Assembly: GCF_050632745.1 (NCBI RefSeq) | Contig: NZ_JBODSD010000002.1 | Location: 1,178,001 to 1,242,000 of the forward strand | DNA from: Mumia sp050632745 | Lineage (GTDB): Bacteria > Actinomycetota > Actinomycetes > Propionibacteriales > Nocardioidaceae | Direction of reading: 5' to 3' | Length of the DNA: 64,000 nt | In this document: positions 17,131 through 27,086 of the stretch, in pieces | Numbering within the stretch: position 1 is the stretch's first letter | Layout of the letters: each line of letters starts with the position of its first letter | Made by a program: the position numbers and the translations under genes | The notes under the pieces: model-generated | Databases searched by the model: none | Told to the model about the DNA's origin: nothing | Seen by the model: the letters and a program-made list of their open reading frames with translations, nothing else

Positions 17131-17160
17131 CAGGCGGGAGCGGCGAAGGAGAGGGTCACC

Positions 17161-18456
17161 GTGTCATACACACGCCGTTCGCGCTTGCTGGCCGCGGCAG
17201 CAGCGCTCATCGCGATGTCATCGCTCGCCGCCTGCGGCGGGGACGACTCCGGCAGCGACTCCGGAGAGGACGTCACGCTCCGCGTGAACCTCTTCGGCAA
17301 GTTCGGGTACACCGATCTGTACAAGCAGTTCGAGAAGGAGCACCCGGGCGTCAAGATCGTCGAGACGGCCGAGGGCGACCTCGGCAAGTACAACACCCAG
17401 CTGACCCAGCGCATCGCCGCCGGGTCCGGCGCCGGCGACGTCGTCGCGATCGAGGAGGGCCAGGCGGTCAACTTCCTCGCCAGCGCCGACAAGTTCGTCA
17501 ACCTCCAGGACCACGGGGCCAACGACCTCAAGGACCAGTTCCTCCCCTGGAAGTTCGAGGGCGCCACGACGGCCGACGGCTCGACCACCATCGGCCTCGG
17601 GACCGACGTCGGCGGTCTCGCGATGTGCTACCGCCGCGACCTCTTCGAGAAGGCGGGCCTCCCCACCGACCGCGAGGCCGTGGCCGCGCTGTGGCCGACG
17701 TGGGACGACTTCATCGCGACCGGCGAGAAGTTCCAGGAGGGCATCGGCGACGGCAAGGCGAAGTTCATCGACTCCGCCACCAACACGTACAACTCGATCC
17801 TGATGCAGTCGGCGGACGAGACGTACTTCGACCGGGACAACAACCTGATCATCGAGAGCAACCCCGCGGTGAAGGACGCCTGGGACAAGTCGCTCGAGAT
17901 GGACGAGAAGGGGATCTCTGCCGAGCTCAAGTCCTTCTCGCCGGAGTGGAACGCCGGCTTCAAGAACGGCGACTTCGCGACGATCGCGTGCCCGGCGTGG
18001 ATGACCGGCTACATCAAGGACCAGGCGGGCGAGGAGAACGCCGGCAAGTGGGACATCGCGACCGTCCCCGGCGGCAGCGGCAACTGGGGCGGCTCCTGGC
18101 TGGCCGTGCCCGCGGCGAGCAAGAACCAGGACATCGCCATCGAGCTCATCAAGTTCCTGAGCAGCGCCGACGGCCAGCTCGCGGCCTTCAACGCGGTCGG
18201 CAACCTGCCGTCCAACCCGAACCTGTACGAGGATCCCGCGCTGCAGCAGGCGACGAACCCGTACTTCAACGACGCGCCGGTGGGCCAGCTCTTCGTGGCC
18301 GGTGCCGCGAACCTCGAGCCGGTCTTCCTCGGCGCCAAGAACCAGCCCGTGCGTGACGCCGTCGAGAACGCGATGCGTTCGGTGGAGAACGGCCAGCGCA
18401 GCTCCGCCGAGGGATGGGACGTCGCGGTGAGCGACGCCGAGAAGGCCGCCGGCTGA
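17161..18456 (+). CDS. cebE: Cellobiose/cello-oligosaccharide ABC transporter binding lipoprotein
   Basis: 431 residues from the GTG at 17161, with AAGGAG 11 nt upstream. The signal peptide ends in lipobox SLAAC with Cys25 as lipid anchor. The mature protein is an extracellular solute-binding family 1 protein (VTLRVNLFGKFGYTDLYKQF; LPSNPNLYEDPALQ). Assignment as cebE rests on its sequence type plus flanking CebR boxes, two permeases, a GH1 beta-glucosidase and a LacI regulator in the Streptomyces ceb order. No ATPase is in the operon; in Streptomyces the shared ATPase MsiK energises CebEFG from a distant locus. A strong hairpin follows the stop. Confidence 0.9.
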   Translation: MSYTRRSRLLAAAAALIAMSSLAACGGDDSGSDSGEDVTLRVNLFGKFGYTDLYKQFEKEHPGVKIVETAEGDLGKYNTQLTQRIAAGSGAGDVVAIEEGQAVNFLASADKFVNLQDHGANDLKDQFLPWKFEGATTADGSTTIGLGTDVGGLAMCYRRDLFEKAGLPTDREAVAALWPTWDDFIATGEKFQEGIGDGKAKFIDSATNTYNSILMQSADETYFDRDNNLIIESNPAVKDAWDKSLEMDEKGISAELKSFSPEWNAGFKNGDFATIACPAWMTGYIKDQAGEENAGKWDIATVPGGSGNWGGSWLAVPAASKNQDIAIELIKFLSSADGQLAAFNAVGNLPSNPNLYEDPALQQATNPYFNDAPVGQLFVAGAANLEPVFLGAKNQPVRDAVENAMRSVENGQRSSAEGWDVAVSDAEKAAG

Positions 18457-18470
18457 CCCTCACCCCAGCC

Positions 18471-18514
18471 CGTGGTGCCCGCGCCGCGACCCCTACCGCG
18501 GCGCGGGCACCACG
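18471..18514 (+). terminator. 18-bp perfect hairpin between cebE and cebF
   Basis: Arms 18471-18488 and 18497-18514 are perfect complements with an 8-nt loop. There is no T-run and cebF follows 33 nt later. It more likely attenuates transcription or protects the upstream mRNA end so that CebE exceeds the permeases than acts as a full stop. Confidence 0.8.
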
Positions 18515-18547
18515 AGACCACCCATCCGCTCGGACCCAGGAGCCCTC

Positions 18548-19459
18548 ATGCACCTGCGTGACCGGCTCGCCCGGATCGACATCCACGGCGCGCCGTACCT
18601 GTTCATCGCCCCGTTCTTCCTGCTCTTCGGTGTCTTCGGGCTCTTTCCCCTCGGCTACACGCTCTGGGTCTCGCTGCACGACTGGAGCCTGCTCGGCGGC
18701 AACGAGGGCTGGGTGGGCTTCGCCAACTACAGCGAGCTCCTCAGCGACGACTACTTCTGGAACAGCCTGCTCAACACGTTCGCGATCTTCGTGATCGCCA
18801 CCGTCCCGCAGCTGCTGGTCGCGCTCGGGCTCGCGCAGGTCCTCAACTCCAGCCTCCGCGCGATCACCTTCTGGCGCGTCGGCGTGATCATCCCGTGCGC
18901 GACCTCGGTCGCGGCCGTGGGGATCATCTTCACGATGGCGTTCTCCCGCGACTTCGGGATCGTCAACTGGCTCATCGGCCTGGTCGGCGTCGAGCCGATC
19001 GCCTGGAACCAGGAGCGGCTGCCGTCCTGGATCGCGATCGCGACCATGGTCGACTGGCGCTGGACCGGTTACAACGCGCTCATCCTGCTCGCCGCGCTCC
19101 AGGCCGTGCCGAAGGACCTGTACGAGTCCGCACGCCTCGACGGCGCGTCGTCCGCGCGGCAGTTCTGGTCGATCACGATCCCGATGCTGCGCCCCACGCT
19201 GATGTTCGTCGTCACGGTGTCGACCATCGGCGGGATCCAGCTCTTCACCGAGCCGCTGCTGTTCAACCCCGGCGCCAACGCGATCACCGGTGGCGACATG
19301 CGGCAGTTCCAGACCAGCGCGATGTACGTCGTCGAGCAGGCGTTCACGGGTCAGCGGTTCGGCTACGCCGCGACCGTCGCGTGGATCCTGTTCGCGGTCA
19401 TCGTCGTGGTGTCGCTGGTGAACTCCCTGCTCGTACGCCGCATCCGCTCGGTCGACTGA
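18548..19459 (+). CDS. cebF: Cellobiose ABC transporter permease, MalF-like
   Basis: 303 residues with six predicted membrane helices, the first at about residues 17-39 (YLFIAPFFLLFGVFGLFPLG). The EAA coupling loop reads DLYESARLDGASSARQFWSI (about residue 192). It has AGGAG 4 nt before the ATG at 18548. It pairs with CebG to form the channel. It is the second structural gene of the operon, after the hairpin. Confidence 0.9.
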   Translation: MHLRDRLARIDIHGAPYLFIAPFFLLFGVFGLFPLGYTLWVSLHDWSLLGGNEGWVGFANYSELLSDDYFWNSLLNTFAIFVIATVPQLLVALGLAQVLNSSLRAITFWRVGVIIPCATSVAAVGIIFTMAFSRDFGIVNWLIGLVGVEPIAWNQERLPSWIAIATMVDWRWTGYNALILLAALQAVPKDLYESARLDGASSARQFWSITIPMLRPTLMFVVTVSTIGGIQLFTEPLLFNPGANAITGGDMRQFQTSAMYVVEQAFTGQRFGYAATVAWILFAVIVVVSLVNSLLVRRIRSVD

Positions 19460-19469
19460 GGAGCCCTCG

Positions 19470-20371
19470 ATGACCACACCCATGACCTCGACCGCGCCCG
19501 TGCTGCAGATCCCCGACGATCCGGAGCCCGCGCCCCGGCGTCGGCGGTCGCGCCTGCGTCGCGTGTCGCCGCTGACCTACCTGACGCTCACGTTCGTCGT
19601 GCTCGCGTCGGCGGCACCGCTCTACTACATGGTCGTGATGGCCTCGCGCCCCAACAGCGACATCACCTCCAACCCGCCGCCGCTCACCCCGGGCAGCGAG
19701 CTCAACGACAACGTCAAGCGGGTCTTCGAGAACCCCGACGTCGTCTTCGCCCAGTCGCTGGTCAACTCGCTGATGGTCTCGCTGGTGGCCACGATCAGCG
19801 TGGTGACGCTGTCGGCGCTGGCCGGGTTCGCGTTCGCGAAGCTGCGCTTCCGCGGCAAGAACATCTTCCTGCTCGCGGTGATCGGCACGATGATGGTGCC
19901 GGTCCAGCTCGGCCTCGTCCCGCTCTACATGCTGATGGGCTGGCTCGGTCTCGCCGGCACCCTGTGGTCGGCCGTCCTGCCGTTCCTCGTGACCGGCTTC
20001 GGCGTCTTCTTCATGCGCCAGTACATCAGCCAGGCGATCCCCGACGAGATGATCGAGGCCGCCCGGGTCGACGGCGCGTCGACGCTGCGGATCTTCTTCC
20101 AGGTCATCTTCCCCGCGCTGCGGCCCGCGATCGCGGTGCTCGGCCTGCTCACCTTCATGGAGCGCTGGAACGACTTCATGTGGCCCTACCTCACGCTCGC
20201 CCCGGAGAACCCGACCGTCCAGGTGGCGCTGTCGCGGCTGTCCGGCGGCTACTACACCGACCAGGCGCTGGTCATGGCGGGCACGCTGCTCGCCACCGTG
20301 CCGCTGGTCCTCGTTTTCGTCCTGTTCGGCCGCCGCATCGTCGGCGGCATCATGGAAGGTGGAGTCAAGGG

Positions 20372-20375
<4 letters not shown>
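19470..20375 (+). CDS. cebG: Cellobiose ABC transporter permease, MalG-like
   Basis: 301 residues. A ~30-residue arginine-rich cytoplasmic N-terminus is followed by six membrane helices; the EAA loop is EMIEAARVDGASTLRIFFQV. C-terminal GRRIVGGIMEGGVKG is the usual MalG tail that contacts the ATPase. It starts 10 nt after cebF and overlaps bglC by 4 nt. Confidence 0.9.
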
Positions 20376-21792
<1,417 letters not shown>

Positions 21793-21796
<4 letters not shown>

Positions 21797-22833
21797 CGGG
21801 TGGTCGGGCGGACGGTACGCCGAAGCGCCCGACGCTCGAGCAGGTCGCAGCGCTCGCCGGCGTCGGACGCGGGACGGCGTCGCGCGTGATCAACGGGTCG
21901 CCGTCGGTCGCTCCGCAGACGCGCGACGCGGTGATGAAGGCGGTCGCCGAGCTGGGCTACGTCCCCAACCAGGCCGCACGCTCGCTCGTGACCCGCCGCA
22001 CCGGGGCGATCGCGCTGGTGATCTCCGAGCCGGAGGAGCGGCTGTTCAGCGAGCCCTTCTTCGCGGGCGTCGTGCGGGGCATCTCGCGGGTGATGGACGA
22101 GCGCGACCGCCAGCTGGTGCTCGTGCTCGTCCACGGGCCCAGCGAGCGACGCGACGAGCCGGCGACCTACCTGAGCCCGCAGCACGTCGACGGTGCGCTC
22201 CTGCTCTCGCAGCACGAGGGCGACGACCTCCCGCAGCGGCTGCGCGAGCGGGGGCTCACGATGGTGTACGGCGGCCGCCCGCCGAGCGACGGGGGCGAGA
22301 GCTGGGTGGACGTCGACAACGTCGGCGGGGCACGCGCCGCCGTGGCTCACCTCCTCGAGCGGGGCCGCCGGACGGTCGCCACCATCGCGGGTCCGCCGGA
22401 CATGCAGGCCGGACGCGACCGGCTCCAGGGCTATCGGGAGGCGCTCGCCGCGGCCGGGGTCGCGTACGACCCGGGCCTGGTCCGGACCGGTGACTTCACC
22501 GAGCTCGGCGGCTGGCAGGAGATGCGCCGGCTGCTCGCCGAGCGCCCGGACCTCGACGCCGCGTTCGTGGCGTCGGACCCGATGGCGCTCGGGGCGCTCC
22601 GTGCGCTGCGCGAGGCGGGCCGCCCCGTGCCGGAGTCGGTCGCGGTGGTCGGGTTCGACGACTCGCCGATGGCGGCGGTGAGCGACCCGCCGCTCACGAC
22701 GGTCAACCAGCCGGTCGAGCGGCTGGGCAGCGAGATGGCGGAGATGCTGCTCGCCTATCTCGCCGACCCCGACGCGCCGGAGGCGCGCAGCGTCGTGCTG
22801 CCCACGAGCCTCGTGCTCCGCGGCTCCTCCTGA
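21793..22833 (+). CDS. cebR: LacI-family repressor of cellobiose utilization
   Basis: 346 residues. The N-terminal LacI helix-turn-helix is TLEQVAALAGVGRGTASRVINGSPSV (with GRGTASRVI as recognition helix) followed by the hinge YVPNQAARSLVTRRTGAIAL. The C-terminal periplasmic-binding-like domain ends with VVGFDDSPMAAVSDPPLTTVNQP. The two perfect TGGGAGCGCTCCCA boxes upstream of cebE fit this regulator, with cellobiose expected as inducer. As the last operon gene it controls its own level. The start overlaps the bglC stop (ATGA). Confidence 0.92.
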
Positions 22834-22888
22834 CCGGCAGGATCACTCGCCGACGTCCGGCTCGAGGGCGGTCACCCGCGAGCTCGCC

Positions 22889-23554
22889 TCAGGCCGTGAA
22901 CGCCTCGTCCGACGGGTCACGCGGGGCGGGAGCCGCGCCTTCGGAGAGAAGGCCGATGCACGCGTGCGCCGCAGCGTCGGCGTCACCGCGGACCACCGCC
23001 GCCGCGAGGTCGTCGAGACGTGCACGCAGGCGCGGCGACTCCTGCGGGTCGGGGCACTGCACCGCGAGCAGGTCCTCGAGCTCCCCGAGCAGGCTGTTGC
23101 CGGCCAGCTTGCGGACGCACCGCCACACCTCGTCGAACGTCGGCACGGTGCCGTCGTCGGCGAGCATCGCGATCCGCATCGCCTTCTGCGGATGCCCGGC
23201 AGCGGCTCGCGCGATGCCCGTCATCACCGCCTCACGGGCCGCGGCGACCTCCGCGAGCGGGTGCGCCGCGATCCGCCCGGACAGGTCCTGGGCGCCGGTC
23301 GGCGCCTGCCGCACGAGCGCCCCGACGCCGTGGCGGACCTCGACCCTGCCCTGAATCTCCAGGGCAGCGAGGGCCTGCGCCAGCGTCGCCCGACTGACCC
23401 CGAGATCGCGGGCGAGCTGTCGCTCCGGAGGGAGCCGGTCACCGGCCACCAGACCCTGCGCCTCGATGAAGTCCGAGATGTGCTGGGCAAGGTGCTCGTA
23501 CAACCGTGGCCGCGCCACCGGGCCGGGCCCGTTGCGGCCGTCCGCCTTGCTCAT
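22889..23554 (-). CDS. GntR-family regulator of the adjacent matC-like operon
   Basis: 221 residues. N-terminal GntR winged helix: LYEHLAQHISDFIEAQGLVAGDRLPPERQLARDLGVSRATLAQALAALE region, with RLPPERQLA and VSRATL typical of FadR-like members. The C-terminal ~120 residues are a short helical effector domain, poorly matched to a full FCD. It is divergent from the MatC-type transporter, with dyads in the 99-nt gap, so it most likely controls both directions. A TACGCT -10 lies 6 nt before the ATG at 23554 (leaderless). Confidence 0.87.
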   Translation of the reverse strand: MSKADGRNGPGPVARPRLYEHLAQHISDFIEAQGLVAGDRLPPERQLARDLGVSRATLAQALAALEIQGRVEVRHGVGALVRQAPTGAQDLSGRIAAHPLAEVAAAREAVMTGIARAAAGHPQKAMRIAMLADDGTVPTFDEVWRCVRKLAGNSLLGELEDLLAVQCPDPQESPRLRARLDDLAAAVVRGDADAAAHACIGLLSEGAAPAPRDPSDEAFTA

Positions 23555-23560
23555 GGAGGG

Positions 23561-23566
23561 AGCGTA
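23561..23566 (-). promoter_or_regulatory. -10 element TACGCT of the GntR gene
   Basis: On the minus strand TACGCT is followed by 6 nt and the ATG at 23554. Confidence 0.45.
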
Positions 23567-23582
23567 CTTGACATTTGGGCCA

Positions 23583-23617
23583 CTGGACCAGAGGCTAGGC
23601 CACTGAACCTGTGGCCT
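23583..23617. promoter_or_regulatory. Two dyads in the GntR-matC intergenic region
   Basis: CTGGACCAG (23583-23591) is a 9-nt palindrome, and AGGCCAC-N7-GTGGCCT (23597-23617) is a perfect 7-bp dyad. A plus-strand TTGACA (23568-23573) with GAGGCT 17 nt later would place the first palindrome against the -10. Both are candidate GntR operators. Confidence 0.55.
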
Positions 23618-23653
23618 GGACCACATGACGAAGCTCACCTGGGAGGGGACCCC

Positions 23654-25015
23654 GTGTCCACCGAAATCATCGCGCTGGCGGCGCTCGCGCTGGTCTTCCT
23701 GATCGCGACCGTCCGCAGCATCAACATGGGCGCGCTGGCACTGGTCGCCGCGTTCATCGTCGGCCTGAGCGTGTTCGGCGACGACACGGACGCGATCATC
23801 GCCGGCTTCCCGGGCGACCTCTTCGTCATCCTGGTCGGCGTCACCTACCTCTTCGCGCTGGCGAAGAACAACGGCACCGTCGACTGGATCGTCCACGGCG
23901 CGGTCCGGGCCGTACGAGGACGCGTCGCGCTCGTCCCGTGGGCGATGTTCTTCGTCTGCGCCATCGTCACCGGCATCGGTGCGGTCAGCCCCGCCGCGGT
24001 CGCGATCGTCGCGCCGGTCGCGATGGGCTTCGCGCACCGCTACCGGATCCACCCCGTGATGATGGGCATGATGGTCGTCCAGGGCGCGACCGGCGGCAGC
24101 TTCTCGCCGATCGGCATCTTCGGCAGCATCACCAACGGCGTCGTCGACTCCAACGACCTCGACGGCAGCCCGACGATCCTCTTCTTCGCCGCCCTGTTCG
24201 CCGCGTTCGTCGTCGCCGCGATCACCTACGTCGTCTTCGGCGGCCGCGAGCTGATCCAGCGCGGCAAGGACGAGCGCGCCCTCGCCGAGATCGGCGCGAC
24301 CGCCGACGCCGTCAGCGCCCAGGCGACGCGCGGCGGGGTGTCGGGCACGCCCGGCGCCGTCGTCGAGCACGGCCTCGGCCGCGCCGACGGGCCCGACGCG
24401 ACCGGCGACGACGACACCCGCCTCAACCTCGAGCGCTCCACGACGCTGCTCGGCCTGGTCGCGCTGATCATCGGCGCGCTGGCGTTCGACCTGGACGTCG
24501 GCTTCACGGCGCTGACCGTGGCCGTCGTGCTGACGCTGCTCTTCCCGCCGTCGGCACGCGGCGCCGTCGAGAAGATCAGCTGGGGCACGATCCTCCTCGT
24601 GGGCGGCATCGTCACCTACGTGAACCTCCTGCAGAACCACGGCGTCGTCACCTGGCTCGGCGACCGCGTCGCCGACGTGGGCGCACCGCTCGTCGCTGCT
24701 CTGCTGATCTGCTTCATCGGCGCCGTCGTGTCCGCCTTCGCCTCCACCACCGGCATCATCGGCGCGCTCATCCCGCTCGCCGTCCCGTTCCTGCTCACCG
24801 ACCAGGTCAGCGCGATCGGACTCATCACCGCGCTCGCGATCTCGAGCTCGGTGGTCGACTGCAGCCCCTTCTCGACCAACGGCGCGCTGATCGTCGCGAA
24901 CTCCGACGAGTCCGACCGCGAGATGGTGTTCAAGCGCCTCATGCAGTGGGGCATGTCGATCGTCGTCGTGGCTCCGATCGTCACCTGGGCGGTCCTCGTC
25001 CTGCCGAGCGCGTGA
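23654..25015 (+). CDS. MatC-type dicarboxylate (malonate) carrier, SLC13-like permease
   Basis: 453 residues from a GTG with GGGAGGGG upstream. The first ~140 residues resemble the MatC N-terminal family: VFLIATVRSINMGALALVAAF, then GDLFVILVGVTYLFALAKNNG. About 11-12 membrane segments follow, with a ~70-residue hydrophilic loop near residues 205-260. Characterised MatC imports malonate in rhizobia. Divergent GntR control and downstream CoA-transferase and carboxyltransferase genes support a dicarboxylate substrate; malonate itself is inference. Confidence 0.83.
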   Translation: MSTEIIALAALALVFLIATVRSINMGALALVAAFIVGLSVFGDDTDAIIAGFPGDLFVILVGVTYLFALAKNNGTVDWIVHGAVRAVRGRVALVPWAMFFVCAIVTGIGAVSPAAVAIVAPVAMGFAHRYRIHPVMMGMMVVQGATGGSFSPIGIFGSITNGVVDSNDLDGSPTILFFAALFAAFVVAAITYVVFGGRELIQRGKDERALAEIGATADAVSAQATRGGVSGTPGAVVEHGLGRADGPDATGDDDTRLNLERSTTLLGLVALIIGALAFDLDVGFTALTVAVVLTLLFPPSARGAVEKISWGTILLVGGIVTYVNLLQNHGVVTWLGDRVADVGAPLVAALLICFIGAVVSAFASTTGIIGALIPLAVPFLLTDQVSAIGLITALAISSSVVDCSPFSTNGALIVANSDESDREMVFKRLMQWGMSIVVVAPIVTWAVLVLPSA

Positions 25016-25046
25016 CGCGACCCGACCCGATGCGCAGGGCGACCCC

Positions 25047-25853
25047 GTGACCGGATCCGACCACTCCCGCGAGGCGGGCGGCGACCACGCCGCCCGCCTC
25101 CGGGCGTCCTTCACCGCCCAGGCGACGACCTTCGAGGAGCCGTCGCTCAACGCCGCGTTCACCTCCGCGCTCGACTGGATCGTCGAGGCGGCCGCACCCC
25201 GTACCACCGACCGCTGCCTCGACCTCGCGGCCGGAACGGGTCTGGTCGGGCGCGCGCTCGCCCCGTACGTCGCCGACGTCATCTGCGTCGACGCGACGCC
25301 GGCCATGGTCGCGCAGGGACGCTCCGCGGCCGACGCAGCCGGTCTCGACAACGTCGCCTTCGTGCTCGGCGACGCGACCACGCCCGTCGTGCCGCCCGCG
25401 AGCATCGACGTCGCGGTCACCCGCTTCTCCCTGCACCACGTCCCGGATCCTCGTGCCCTCCTCCGCGCACTGGTCGACGCGTGCCGACCCGGCGGCCGCA
25501 TCGTCGTCCACGACCTCGCTACCTCCCGCGAGCCCGCGACCGCGGCGCGGCAGGACGCGATCGAGACCTGGCGCGACGACTCCCACCTGCGCGCGCCGGT
25601 CCTCGGCGAGGCCGCGGAGGTCCTGCGGGAGCTCGGGGCCGCGGTGGACCGGACCGAGCAGCGCACCTACACGCGACCGCTCGAACCCTGGCTCGAGCAG
25701 GCCGTCACCCCTCCCGAACGGGCCGCACGCGTCCGCGCGGCCTTCGCCGACGAGCTCGCCGGAGGCACCCCCACCGGCTTTCGCGCGGAGCAGCGCGAGG
25801 ATGGTGTCTGGTTCACCCAGACGTGGGAGCTCACCGTCGCCCACCGTCCCTGA
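25047..25853 (+). CDS. Class I SAM-dependent methyltransferase
   Basis: 268 residues from the GTG at 25047. SAM motif I CLDLAAGTGLVGRALA (about residue 53), acidic loop VICVDATPAMVAQG, motif II/III VTRFSLHHVPDPRALLRAL and RPGGRIVVHDL put it in the UbiE/Methyltransf_11 group. It lies 31 nt after matC and 57 nt before the CoA-transferase, in the same direction. Its methyl acceptor is unknown; a role in detoxifying or capping a dicarboxylate intermediate is conceivable but unsupported. Confidence 0.85.
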   Translation: MTGSDHSREAGGDHAARLRASFTAQATTFEEPSLNAAFTSALDWIVEAAAPRTTDRCLDLAAGTGLVGRALAPYVADVICVDATPAMVAQGRSAADAAGLDNVAFVLGDATTPVVPPASIDVAVTRFSLHHVPDPRALLRALVDACRPGGRIVVHDLATSREPATAARQDAIETWRDDSHLRAPVLGEAAEVLRELGAAVDRTEQRTYTRPLEPWLEQAVTPPERAARVRAAFADELAGGTPTGFRAEQREDGVWFTQTWELTVAHRP

Positions 25854-25910
25854 CCCGACGACCCGCGGCCACCGCCGTACCCGCCCTATCCGCGAGACCA
25901 GGAGCACCGC

Positions 25911-27086
25911 ATGCTGTCCGACATCGTCGTCCTCGACCTCACCCGTGCCCTCGCCGGCCCGCACGCCGCGATGATGCTCGGCGACCTCGGCGCCCGCGTC
26001 ATCAAGGTGGAGTCGCCGACCGGCGACGACACCCGTGGCTGGGGCCCGCCGTTCGTGGGCGAGCCGGGCGACGAGGAGTCGACCTACTTCCTCTCGTGCA
26101 ACCGCAACAAGGAGTCGGTCACCGCCGACCTCAAGAGCGACGAGGGCAAGGAGCTCCTGACCCGGCTCGTGCGGCAGGCCGACGTCCTGCTGGAGAACTT
26201 CCGTCCCGGCGTCCTCACCCGCCTCGGCTTCTCCGAGGAGCGCCTCCACGAGCTCAACCCGCGCCTCGTGATCTGCTCGATCACCGGCTTCGGGCACGAC
26301 GGTCCCGAGGGCGGACGCGCCGGGTACGACCAGATCGCGCAGGGCGAGGCCGGGCTGATGAGCATCACCGGGCCGTCGCCCGAGGAGCCCACGAAGGTCG
26401 GTGTCCCGATCGGCGACCTGCTCGCCGGCATGAACGCCGCGTACGGGGTCGTCGCCGCGCTGCACGAGCGGAACACGACCGGCCGCGGCCGCGTGGTGCG
26501 CACGAGCCTCCTCGCCAGCATCGTCGGAGTGCACGCGTTCCAGGGCACGCGCTGGACGGTCGCGGGCGAGGTCCCGCGCGGTATGGGCAACCACCACCCG
26601 TCGATCGCGCCGTACGGCCTCTTCCGCACCGCCGACTCGCCGGTGCAGATCGCGGTGGGCAGCGAGGGGCTGTGGGCGCGGTTCGCCCCGCTGATCGGGC
26701 TCGACCCGGCCGCGGCGCCGTACGCGACGAACCCCGACCGCGTCCGCCGCCGCGAGGAGCTGACCGCGCTGATCGAGGAGCGGTTCGCGTCCGAGGGCGC
26801 CGAGGTCTGGCTGGCGAAGCTGGCCGACGCGGGCGTCCCCGCCGGCAAGGTGCGCACGCTCGACGACGTCTACACGTGGGACCAGACGGTCTCGCAGGGT
26901 TTGCTCATCGACGTCGAGCACGAGAGCCTCGGCTCCGTGCAGCTGCCCGGGCCGACGCTGCGCCTCGACGACAACGCGTACGCCGGTGCGCGGGAGAAGC
27001 ACCTCGCGCCCCCGCGCCTCGGGCAGCACAACGCATCCGTCGCGGCGTGGCTGGACGCCCGCGAGGCCGACGAGGCGCCCTCATGA
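25911..27086 (+). CDS. Family III CoA-transferase (CaiB/BaiF)
   Basis: 391 residues. The opening LSDIVVLDLTRALAGPHAAMMLGDLGARVIKVE is the family start. Asp169 in VPIGDLLAGMNAAYG aligns with the catalytic aspartate that forms the acyl-anhydride in formyl-CoA transferase. Family members move CoA between carboxylic acids such as formate/oxalate, succinate or carnitine. AGGAG lies upstream of the ATG. The stop overlaps the carboxyltransferase start by 4 nt, so the two are made together. The likely role is activation of the acid imported by the MatC-type carrier (inference). Confidence 0.88.
   Translation: MLSDIVVLDLTRALAGPHAAMMLGDLGARVIKVESPTGDDTRGWGPPFVGEPGDEESTYFLSCNRNKESVTADLKSDEGKELLTRLVRQADVLLENFRPGVLTRLGFSEERLHELNPRLVICSITGFGHDGPEGGRAGYDQIAQGEAGLMSITGPSPEEPTKVGVPIGDLLAGMNAAYGVVAALHERNTTGRGRVVRTSLLASIVGVHAFQGTRWTVAGEVPRGMGNHHPSIAPYGLFRTADSPVQIAVGSEGLWARFAPLIGLDPAAAPYATNPDRVRRREELTALIEERFASEGAEVWLAKLADAGVPAGKVRTLDDVYTWDQTVSQGLLIDVEHESLGSVQLPGPTLRLDDNAYAGAREKHLAPPRLGQHNASVAAWLDAREADEAPS

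Noticed and set aside
18471..18514. True end of the ceb transcript
   Set aside because: cebF, cebG, bglC and cebR follow with overlaps and no new CebR box, so the operon continues.
25481..27082. N-terminal extension of the carboxyltransferase frame upstream of 27083
   Set aside because: It is the out-of-frame shadow of the methyltransferase and CoA-transferase; the family start is at 27083 with an ATGA overlap.
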